A stretch of DNA of 24,451 nt. Source: a virus. A program made the translations under genes and the position numbers. Where the stretch lies: IMG/VR virus record IMGVR_UViG_3300020457_000093, positions 1 to 24,451 of that record; one strand, 5' to 3'. The notes beneath the pieces were generated by a model. It was not told the DNA's origin and ran no database searches. It worked only from the letters and a program-made list of their open reading frames with translations. Shown piece after piece: positions 20,101 to 24,451 of this stretch (position 1 is the first letter of the stretch; each line of letters opens with the position of its first letter).

Positions 20101-23100
20101 TTTAACTCTATCACCAACCTTATAGTTGTGAGTAGACTTAGTAATTCTCATAATACCTGTTGAGGCATTATAAGATGCACCTGTTGGAGTAATCTTATTT
20201 GGAGCAGTTAATCCATGACCAGCACTGGTAATTGTTAATAAACCAGTTGTGCCATTGTAAGTTGCACCAGTAGCTGAAATATCATCAGTTAAAGTTCTAG
20301 GATATGAGTGATTACCAGCACCAGCACCACAACTGAATTCAATAGATCCATCAATAAGTTTGATAGAATCACCAACAGCAATATCATGAGTACCAATGGT
20401 TAATACCATTTCACCTGTTGCTGGAGTAAATGCAGCACCAGTAGGTGTATAGTTGACGATTGGTGTAGCACCAACATTAACTACGATACTCTTATCGGTT
20501 ATTTTAGTAATTTCAAGATCTTGACCACTAACAGGATCACCAGATCTAGGATAAGCATGAATTGCTCTCTCCTCATCCATTGAACACTTGAAGAACAATG
20601 AATTATTAGCAATCTTAACCTGAGTACCTATATCAAGACTATGAGGTCCAATCCAGAGTTCTAAATCTCCAGTATCACCATCATAATCTGCATTATTAAC
20701 ATCGAAGTTATTATCAATGGTAATAGTCATAGCACCTGAAGATGCTGTATAAGCAACTCCAGTAGGAGTATACTTACTACCTGGTTTTAGATCATTATCA
20801 CCGATATTAAAGGTTAAGAATCCAGTCTCAGCATCATAAACTCCTGCAGTTGGTGTATAACTTACGGTTGGAGACTTACCAACATTAACACTAAAGTTAT
20901 TTGCATCGATATATGTAACTTCTAACCAACCTTGTCCAGCTGGATCATCTGATCTAGGATAACTTTGATTAACAGTATTACCATCAGATGTACAATTAAA
21001 TACTATAGAATTGGGCTTAAACTTAATTCTATCTCCTTGTACAAGATTATGTCCATTAGATACAATAGTTAAAACACCAGTTGTAGCAGTATATGTCGAA
21101 CCTGTTGCTGTAATTGTTCTAGGAGCAGCAAGTCCATGACTAGAAACTGTTAGTGTTAATTCACCAGTTACAGGATCATAATCTGCATTTGTAGGTGTCT
21201 TCTGTACAAGACCACCATAATCAGATTCTGTTAAAGTAGCATCAAATTTCTGTATAAATCCATGATCTCCTTGTATTTCCCAAGGTACATTATTAACGAT
21301 GAATCTAACCATCTTATCCATCACTTCATATGCAAAGACAGTCATTGAAACATCTGCTTCTACTGTACTTGCTTGAATTTGAATTGGGTTAGTAGTTCTA
21401 TCAACGTAGTAAGAAGCAGCAGTCCACATATGACTATTACTACCATTACGAAGATCATCTACTAATGAATTGACAACATCTCTTACATCATCTTCACAAT
21501 CAGCTTCACTACCCTTAACTGTATGTTGAGTATATACTTCCTTCATTATATGAACTGTCTCATTCTTAATGAAGTCAATATTTGATACTAATAAATCAGC
21601 AGCATCTAAGTATCTGTGTGAATTTCCAACAAATCCCTTAGAAGCAATACCAACGTTAACAGTTACAGTTGTACCAGTTACTGCAGTAATTGCTAAAGCA
21701 GTTCCATATGCAGGGTCAGTAGTTCTTGGATAAGTGTGTGATGTAGCGTTATTATCAAGTGAACAAGTAAAGGATAACTTATTGGCACCAATAGTAAGAG
21801 TATCACTTGTTGTATAACTATGAGATCCGATAGTTAATACCAAGACACCTGTTGTGTGGTCATAAGTTGCAGCAGTTACATCCTTCTGAACACTACCAGC
21901 AGTAATTGTGATAGCATTAGATGAAGTACCACCATCATAAGTGTGCTTACCAATAGCACGAGTACTTGCTAATATAGAATCATTATTAAACTCTTCTCCA
22001 GCAGTAAAACTCTCACCACCAGACCAATCTTCAGTGTAATTTACACCATCAGGACCATCAAAATGAATTAATAGTTTTGCATTTGCATCACCTTGATGAA
22101 TACCAGTTGCTGCAGTAAATGGAAGTGTAGAATAACGAGCAGTAGGTGATACCCTTAACTCATCAATATGTCCTTTAAATCCATTAGCACCAGCATAGTC
22201 AGCACCAATTCTTATTGGTTTCTGTGGGAAGTTGCTACTATCTGTACCAGTACCAACTTCAGCACCATTAAGTAAAATCTTAGATGTAGTAGAAGATCTT
22301 TGAACCGCTACATGATACCAAACATTATTGTTCAATGTTGTAGCACCAGAAGTTACAAGATCAGATCCATTAACGTTATAACGTATTTGACCAGCTTCTA
22401 AGTAAATTCTTATAGCAACTTCAGTTGCATTTGCTCTTTGATCAAATAGAGTTGCAGTTCCACTTAAAGATGATGCATCAGCACGTACCCAGAACTCGAT
22501 AGTAAATGCATTAGTAGTCCATGCAAACTCTGAAGAAGTTGCAATATTAACATAGTCAGTAGTTGCTGAATCTAATAATAATGAAGCAGTTCCAAATTTC
22601 TTCTGTGCAGTATCAATTTGAGCACTATTGTGGAAAATTATATCATGATAATCTTCACCACTTGCTTTTGATCTACCAATCTTACCAACATAAACAGTTT
22701 GTCTTGCTTGACTATATCCAACAACTTCTGCTTTAGTATCAGGAGTTCTAATTACTTGACCAGCAACAAAGAATCCACTACCCTTTTTATCTTTGAAAGT
22801 TATCTTTCTAACTTTACCTTCTTCACTAGCAGCAAAATCACCACTACTATTACCATATTCAATCTTATAGTTGCGAATAGTTTCGTTTTCTACTAATGCA
22901 CCACTAGCATTGTCATAAGGAATGACATAGTTATTAATTTGTTCATTAGCAGGGAAGTTTTCGTTAAATGGAGTATCGTTATCAGTGTAATTAACAATAT
23001 TAACTTGAGACTTAGATATATCATCTAAGACAACGTTTGGATATGATGTAGATGTAATTCTGTTGAATAATAGTCCGAAGAAGGATGATCCTGGAGATAT

Positions 23101-24451
23101 ATTAACCTGTCCAATAAACTCTTGAGTTACAGGGTCTTGATATGTGCTAGTTGCTGTAATTTGAGCAACAACACCAGACTGAGCAGCAATAATGTAGTCA
23201 TTTAACTGAATATCAAATAAACCTGGAGTAGACTGATATGTACCAGTAGTCTTACTTAAAGTTAAATTATTGGTAATTGTAATATCAGTTCCATAAAGAG
23301 GTACATCTTCTTGTTGTGCAGTAGCAGTAGTTCCATTCTGTGCTCTGGTTATACCAAGAGTAGTAGAATCATTATTCTGTGTAATAGTATCAACTCTAAA
23401 GATTTCAGAACCAAACTGATAATTCTTAGTAGTAGTAAAGGTTCCTGCAGGAACTGCCTCATCTGCAGCACTATTATCAGTCTTATACTTAACAACTTCA
23501 ACAGAAGTAGTTGAAAGACCAATAGTATAACGTAATTGAGCAAGAGGAGTTTCTTGACCTTTCTGTAGGTTAATTGCTTCTACTTGTGCAGTATCACCTT
23601 GGAAGTTAGTTACCTTCTCGTTAAAGACGAATAAACCTTGATTAACTACATTAGTAACTGAAGCAACGTTGGCAGAGAATCCAGTAGCACTAACAGTTAC
23701 CAATTCACCAACTATAAAGGAATCAGATCCTACAATGAATCCATTAACAGTATTACCAACAACGCTAGTAGTTGTTAAACGAGCATTAGAACTTGTACCA
23801 ACTAGATCATTACTGACGTTAGGGAAAATACCACTAATATTAGTAAATTCCATTGCAACAGTTTGAATCTGATTAATAACAACGTTTACATATTTTACAC
23901 TAGCAGGTGGTTGTGGTGCTTCACTAAAGACTATAGAGTCTTGCTGAATACTGAATGAAGTACCAGGAGTTTGTACAACACCATTAAGAACGATCATTAA
24001 CTGATTAGCGTTCGCAACAACGTTGTCCCCATTAACTGTTAGAGGGAATGATATTCTCTCACCATCAAATAGAGAGGAAACATCATCAATTCTTTGTACA
24101 ACAGATGTTAAAATGTTCTCAGAAGATGTTAATCGTTTCTGTCTGAATAATACCTCTGTATTATTAAACTCAGAGTAAACAGGTTCAACAAGAGCAAAGT
24201 TTTGTATATTAGGAACAATCGCTTCCTGTGCAAGTTCAACAGACTTAGTTAACTGGAAGAATGTCTCTTTGTTTGGAATATAACCATATTCATTAAGGTT
24301 TAGTTCACCAAATACCTTGAATGATGCAGGGTGAACGTTCTTAATAAGAATCTCTTTCCACTCACTAATAGAAGTAGAAGACTTAACAGCATAAGAGAAG
24401 TCCTGATAGTAGTAAGAGTCTTGAATCTTTTGAATAATTTCAGAAGGTTTA
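11155..24451 (-). CDS. giant mosaic virion structural protein, 5' end beyond the window (at least 4431 aa)
   Basis: The frame ending at the TAA at 11155 stays open to the right edge. The first ATG inside (23997) is not the start: 151 more in-frame codons lie upstream and include 'DSYYYQDFSYAVKSS' and 'KNVHPASFKVFGELNLNE', familiar from long marine T4-like phage structural proteins. Visible order: that N-terminal part; an NGVVQ module (about 23880-24000); beta-rich region; LamG-like domain (about 22050-22650); 18-copy 'Cys...YPR' array with an early helical insertion (15800-21885); two more copies of the helical repeat (near 15360 and 14860); carbohydrate-binding-like domain (about 13455-14066); further beta modules; two NGVxQ modules; two GxxY repeats; acidic tail. 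It probably forms a long fibre or tail-surface structure that meets the host; that is inference. It is far longer than T4 long-tail-fibre gp34 (about 1290 aa). Misassembly of repeats is possible but would have had to preserve the reading frame. Confidence 0.85.
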   Translation of the reverse strand, partial: KPSEIIQKIQDSYYYQDFSYAVKSSTSISEWKEILIKNVHPASFKVFGELNLNEYGYIPNKETFFQLTKSVELAQEAIVPNIQNFALVEPVYSEFNNTEVLFRQKRLTSSENILTSVVQRIDDVSSLFDGERISFPLTVNGDNVVANANQLMIVLNGVVQTPGTSFSIQQDSIVFSEAPQPPASVKYVNVVINQIQTVAMEFTNISGIFPNVSNDLVGTSSNARLTTTSVVGNTVNGFIVGSDSFIVGELVTVSATGFSANVASVTNVVNQGLFVFNEKVTNFQGDTAQVEAINLQKGQETPLAQLRYTIGLSTTSVEVVKYKTDNSAADEAVPAGTFTTTKNYQFGSEIFRVDTITQNNDSTTLGITRAQNGTTATAQQEDVPLYGTDITITNNLTLSKTTGTYQSTPGLFDIQLNDYIIAAQSGVVAQITATSTYQDPVTQEFIGQVNISPGSSFFGLLFNRITSTSYPNVVLDDISKSQVNIVNYTDNDTPFNENFPANEQINNYVIPYDNASGALVENETIRNYKIEYGNSSGDFAASEEGKVRKITFKDKKGSGFFVAGQVIRTPDTKAEVVGYSQARQTVYVGKIGRSKASGEDYHDIIFHNSAQIDTAQKKFGTASLLLDSATTDYVNIATSSEFAWTTNAFTIEFWVRADASSLSGTATLFDQRANATEVAIRIYLEAGQIRYNVNGSDLVTSGATTLNNNVWYHVAVQRSSTTSKILLNGAEVGTGTDSSNFPQKPIRIGADYAGANGFKGHIDELRVSPTARYSTLPFTAATGIHQGDANAKLLIHFDGPDGVNYTEDWSGGESFTAGEEFNNDSILASTRAIGKHTYDGGTSSNAITITAGSVQKDVTAATYDHTTGVLVLTIGSHSYTTSDTLTIGANKLSFTCSLDNNATSHTYPRTTDPAYGTALAITAVTGTTVTVNVGIASKGFVGNSHRYLDAADLLVSNIDFIKNETVHIMKEVYTQHTVKGSEADCEDDVRDVVNSLVDDLRNGSNSHMWTAASYYVDRTTNPIQIQASTVEADVSMTVFAYEVMDKMVRFIVNNVPWEIQGDHGFIQKFDATLTESDYGGLVQKTPTNADYDPVTGELTLTVSSHGLAAPRTITATGSTYTATTGVLTIVSNGHNLVQGDRIKFKPNSIVFNCTSDGNTVNQSYPRSDDPAGQGWLEVTYIDANNFSVNVGKSPTVSYTPTAGVYDAETGFLTFNIGDNDLKPGSKYTPTGVAYTASSGAMTITIDNNFDVNNADYDGDTGDLELWIGPHSLDIGTQVKIANNSLFFKCSMDEERAIHAYPRSGDPVSGQDLEITKITDKSIVVNVGATPIVNYTPTGAAFTPATGEMVLTIGTHDIAVGDSIKLIDGSIEFSCGAGAGNHSYPRTLTDDISATGATYNGTTGLLTITSAGHGLTAPNKITPTGASYNASTGIMRITKSTHNYKVGDRVKLEDGAITFQCTMDNNATNHAYPRPSDPISGQWVSIVAVPDNNNFDIPVGASALGNYTHSFVSATTDGVKKCNDVVKLEDGAITFKCTQDGGATNHAYPRSTDPISGKWMNVEEVAGNDFTIQVLDSIPSTNTTTHTYVTSTTNGIKKKRDPFQGTAITVESVVANTSITINVGISSNTTTHTFQSAVSGAVISGGNYAHTFVSAATGAVIGNHGFHIGDRVMFDRNSLVFTCDMDGNATEHAYPRTTDPKYNTWLPISSVTTNTFDVNVGASPLVTFTPTGATYNPTSGELVLTIGSHSLSVGENIEILANGLTFSCTQGSLGNGSYPRAAGAGTNSGADYAYNTSLEILAVGATTITVNVNGGRGPITNLTTHTFVSATSGCIVSGGNYTHTFKYALPNSMTRAGETLRIVKDGISFECDQDNYKTIHSYPRGDDPGYNTSLPIYNNGIEMTAENASYNPATGEMTITIIGHGMTTTDQIRIENHSLGFTCTRDGNKKVASYPRLTDPYQGRWLRITAVTENTFTVNVGFDALVGNQYVHTFVSAVPHGIVKRDNTITVNIGKSPVVDYTPTDASYNATTGALELTIGAHSLPAPTTHTVTDANYVPSTGIMTLTIAGHGFSNGEKIKLADDSLTFTCTHGSGNKTYPRSTDPISKKWVPISNVTTNTFDVQVLAEIPSTNVTPHTFQSATSGGLSKANSTVKLAPNSLKMTCDQDSDATVHTYPRAEQSRHTASAGTLYNPSTGIMTITTASAHGFAVGTPIRFEPNSLKFTCTKDQDQTEHTYPRATDPATNRWFFVESVPSSTTFKVQVLDTIPSTNITNHTFVSAEKGGIVEGDPLVAQAIPVDAVTGTTITINTLDGYTASNTTTHAWVGVNYNQYTPSAATYTPTTGDLELTIPTTNFTPTAVSYTPASGVMVLTIGSHTLSVGDTIRIDANSLTFTCDFNSDGDTTEKTYPRATGASTFSGADYAYNRDLTIIDEAATTITVNVNGDATTITDTTTHNFVAGSENTNCIKVGHQMKNGEKIKITNNSLNFRCNMGDDAGLHSYPRATDPVNNRWLEISNVDYNKFTVNVGKSPLKNYTPSDIDYNPTSGIMKMTIGRHDLRKGQSIKIATSSLKFRCAHDDYATDHSYPRTTVNTITPTTAAYDTGNGRITITVNGHGLGNGDWVKLADNALTFSCAFGGASGSAAEKSYPRSTDPISGKWLRVENAQTNTFDILVLDTLPSTNTDAHSFVSAVSGGVSVKKDSSYDAPVEITEVTDTTISVKVVKKTPSTNTTNHIFVAATANAITAGGNYTHTFVKADTNSITRAMLYTGGGYNHRFVSGLANAITTGGDYVHTFQSADTNGIVCAGDAIFIAPNSLTFKCAQDNFATNHTYPRLTDPSYNQLLPITKASTNTFTVNVNPSPINDQYAHTFVSSTSDCITKSQFSLADCSDVTSTANNLVTILTDTLNSAVLASPVDHLATITKQEPKAEFVGGTIDSYREVGFPVSYHDGTSDLIYTAQIDADTQYRFRDAAELIRANRGVIVDKAAFDMLTRYPDLALDMPRNANGTSTDGTLRCKTDLGLIVDAIANDIEDGGNEKSVEAANFYLGNNNELLHIRLQVWQSIYAHDRIGVYVKQAITGDLTYDNTDDIIVGDWDITDNSGSGNCANVATAVDTLITTINDMIAPTGNDYNIGGNRLYFNRKYIAEECTGYTSTEFNYTLNAITYNAFSYPGAAGETTCQRDLKLIIESICSDLQTGGNNSTIAAMEKYLDAALQIGQVEEELLATAFAINKIKEIGGYVLNNVQYDFNSGEQSPNYAAQYSNTDAVRDTETPTDIASVIDRFEYLVDVARDIIAPAKSTGRSAGKNILFNYNYYKEELTQQVNTQFGAGSWTYDSFLTNIINDMCHDIATTDITDKKDAREITLSSVYNSFQVGEIVYSSNGAYSEVLEWDDDTQFLVVGPFTGPTWVANNTLTGQTSNAVAVISAIGPKYDWYNTPCNVQTLAHARTLGSNITGEVPGTNLYSNPEALASDWTSTETTFTNNAIASPDLNVTAEKVIPSTNTGLHTISRNYSLTAYDTFDDGTIKWDTSGQKFDEGAAGTNATQTFTFSMFVKAAGYTSLRFQMSLDEGTAAVQRIFFDLNLTAGTIGTVFTPQGGMTNDAAGVVPLGNGWFRCYITTTFSFGFTTLQNKIIVNNAAGAQSYAGNGTDGIYAWGAKLTKTALDPYQSGDGTIFYSDATYNINNYTFDILEDYISQALQNGLTQPSPNAGFYKYFDATAFADYNERSIHRLVRYQLNILRNQIKTGTYFTQININNGVSLPTKTYGTRTLPIGVSGGLNNADFMYGTSSDSYGELESLSENSGKVVQVYQRFRIDGDITDGPFTMNEVVAKQGAPSITGVVYGFYEDANYKYLDVKVTAGPWAITDNVVGATNSTTAQISAIEDRIHVIDLKGTFEDNIPFKGYDSGKTAQPAGSFLKNEAAVLDNTGGTLTVDTETLLGSFELNSVVYPESSRQYLDVIKYAGLDIGVGSKIASVGYIRLQVSIISNLNVFTVGNRLYKVVSGIQDPNTYAIITEVDLDNNYIYAIEYQGNPFQNGDVIGDYGLSSNFPVGYATITTKVTTAGAASAVVQGIKTVGTLKRLYLSDINGTFSTRDAIKSIDGYKSVISIKGDLKARVKRSFKGFDGTQTTFNLSQNNGTSYLPDPEGHLLIFINGILQPPGATNAYTAFSNQIQFTESPELGASFTGFYVGKLRQLDDISFDFDSLRQSFNLKRNNVFYSLTLTEGVQSSTIRPENNIIVSLNGVIQEPGIGFEIVGSRIIFSEIPRVGSTFVAFSYVGSEADVDAAEIVPPVEPGDFIDIQGETEAREVAVIESSNSLITFDYLGSVFGQDASASAALTSGFIKSVQVTAGGSSYTTRPTVRVDSISGFEGNIRALVGVAGVEISNPGSNYQNPDIAVETTVPDDWTAPDLSSYGEEEVDPETPINN
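11160..11167 (-). promoter_or_regulatory. candidate T4-type late promoter before the 408-aa gene
   Basis: The minus strand reads CATAAATA, identical to the octamer before gp8 and one base from T4 TATAAATA. It overlaps the last codons of the giant ORF and lies 21 nt upstream of the 408-aa ATG. With T4 spacing the transcript would start near 11154, leaving a 16-nt leader. Confidence 0.4.
11240..11411 (-). repeat. GxxY beta-repeat pair near the C-terminus of the giant protein
   Basis: Two units, 'IKSVQVTAGGSSYTTRPTVR' and 'GVEISNPGSNYQNPDIAVE', of the same type as in gp8 and the 1407-aa protein. They precede a short acidic tail. Confidence 0.6.
11590..12006 (-). repeat. two C-terminal NGVxQ beta modules of the giant protein
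   Basis: The modules read 'LLIFINGILQPPGATNAY' (about 11866-12006) and 'NNIIVSLNGVIQEPGIGFEI' (about 11590-11735). Each is followed by an 'IxF(T/S)ExPxxGxxF' strand and an F(Y/S)xVG ending. A third copy lies near the N-terminal side at 23880-24000. The module is frequent in marine phage fibre-like proteins. Confidence 0.65.
13455..14066 (-). other. carbohydrate-binding-like jelly-roll domain in the giant protein
   Basis: Starts 'NLYSNPEALASDWTSTETTF' and contains 'TFTFSMFVKAAGYTSLRFQ', 'LNLTAGTIGTVF', 'PLGNGWFRCYITTTFS' and GNGTDGIYAWGAKL. This succession is typical of the CBM-like domains at receptor-binding ends of many phage tail proteins. Sugar binding is inferred. Confidence 0.7.
14812..15406 (-). 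repeat. two copies of a helical 'C..D(I/L)...DL..GGN' repeat
   Basis: 'CKTDLGLIVDAIANDIEDGG' with NEKSVEAANFYLG (about 15310-15406) and 'CQRDLKLIIESICSDLQTGG' with NNSTIAAMEKYLD (about 14812-14912). A third copy, 'CEDDVRDVVNSLVDDLRNGS' with NSHMWTAASYYV, is at about 21405-21501. The 'RDAAELIRANRGVIVDKAAF' helix before the 15360 copy matches 'DAADLLVSNIDFIKNETVHI' before the 21450 copy. Confidence 0.7.
15800..21885 (-). repeat. 18-copy 'TFxC..D....HxYPRxxDP' protein repeat array
   Basis: Each unit has up to three parts: a 'YxPxTGxLxLTIGSHxLxxG' strand pair; 'xxNSLTFxCxxDxxATxHxYPR' with a W(L/V)xI.xV strand; and an optional 'PSTNTTTHTFVSAxSGGI' or 'GGNYxHTFVSAxxxAI' tail. YPR motifs lie near 21730, 20955, 20550, 20300, 20035, 19810, 19370, 19120, 18810, 18590, 18150, 17920, 17740, 17220, 16940, 16690, 16500 and 15950. 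Spacing is irregular, about 180 to 775 bp. The Cys and YPR are present in all 18 by my reading, the His before YPR in 12. A helical segment (about 21230-21640) interrupts the array after the first unit. Confidence 0.85.
22050..22650 (-). other. LamG/concanavalin-like jelly-roll domain in the giant protein
   Basis: Contains 'KKFGTASLLLDSATTDYVNI', 'FTIEFWVRADASSL', 'ATLFDQRANATEVAIRIYLE', 'NNVWYHVAVQRSSTTSKILL', 'IRIGADYAGANGFKGHIDEL' and 'RVSPTARY'. This is the full order of a laminin-G3/concanavalin-type lectin domain. Glycan binding on the host surface is plausible but inferred. Confidence 0.85.
23880..24020 (-). repeat. N-terminal-side NGVVQ beta module of the giant protein
   Basis: 'QLMIVLNGVVQTPGTSFSIQ' followed by 'QDSIVFSEAPQPPASVKYVN'. 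It is the same module as the pair at 11590-12006. The Met of the first in-frame ATG (23997) lies inside this module, which shows that it is not a translation start. Confidence 0.7.

Noticed and set aside
15800-21885. CRISPR array or DNA-level tandem repeat
   Set aside because: The repetition is at protein level within one reading frame, with irregular spacing and diverged DNA; there are no constant direct repeats with unique spacers.
23997-23997. ATG at 23997 as the start of the giant gene
   Set aside because: The frame stays open for 151 further codons to the window edge, encodes recognisable phage structural sequence there, and this Met lies in the middle of an NGVVQ module.
1-24451. tRNA genes, transcription terminators, integration sites or insertion sequences
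   Set aside because: Coding sequence fills the window; the four gaps are 4, 34, 5 and 16 bp, too short for such elements, and I saw no hairpin followed by a T-run in them.

Overview
The window is a stretch of virion-structure genes from a marine T4-like tailed phage (myovirus). The strongest marker is a gp8-like baseplate wedge protein at 4116-5648. It keeps the T4 gp8 C-terminal signature and is enlarged by two inserts. Next to it lies a DUF4815-type structural protein, as in marine T4-like phages. The DNA is AT-rich and nearly all coding, all on the minus strand, so transcription runs from high to low coordinates. A host (picocyanobacterium, SAR11/Pelagibacter or other marine bacterium) cannot be fixed from this window. 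No host gene, tRNA, integrase, CRISPR or insertion sequence was seen.

Layout in transcription order (right to left): (1) a giant structural/fibre-like ORF, open at the right edge, at least 4431 codons (11155-24451). It has a LamG-like domain, an array of 18 'Cys...YPR' repeats, helical repeats, a carbohydrate-binding-like domain and C-terminal 'NGVxQ' modules. (2) A 408-aa fibre/collar-like protein (9912-11138) ending in a cupredoxin-like domain with a complete type-1 copper motif. (3) A 1407-aa structural protein (5683-9906) with a second cupredoxin-like domain, a YHYH domain split by a third, ligand-less cupredoxin-like domain, and GxGY beta repeats. (4) gp8-like baseplate wedge (4116-5648). 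(5) A DUF4815 structural protein, open at the left edge, at least 1370 codons (1-4111).

The gaps between genes are only 16, 5, 34 and 4 bp, so the block is probably one late operon. Two gaps carry or abut a CATAAATA octamer resembling the T4 late promoter TATAAATA. No stretch over 300 bp lacks a gene. Inference: these proteins form baseplate-attached and peripheral tail structures (gp8 plus fibre-like proteins) of one particle.

The most unusual content is the small set of cupredoxin-like modules in virion proteins, two with an amicyanin-like C-x2-H-x2-M loop and one with all ligands lost and inserted inside a YHYH domain, together with the giant mosaic repeat protein.
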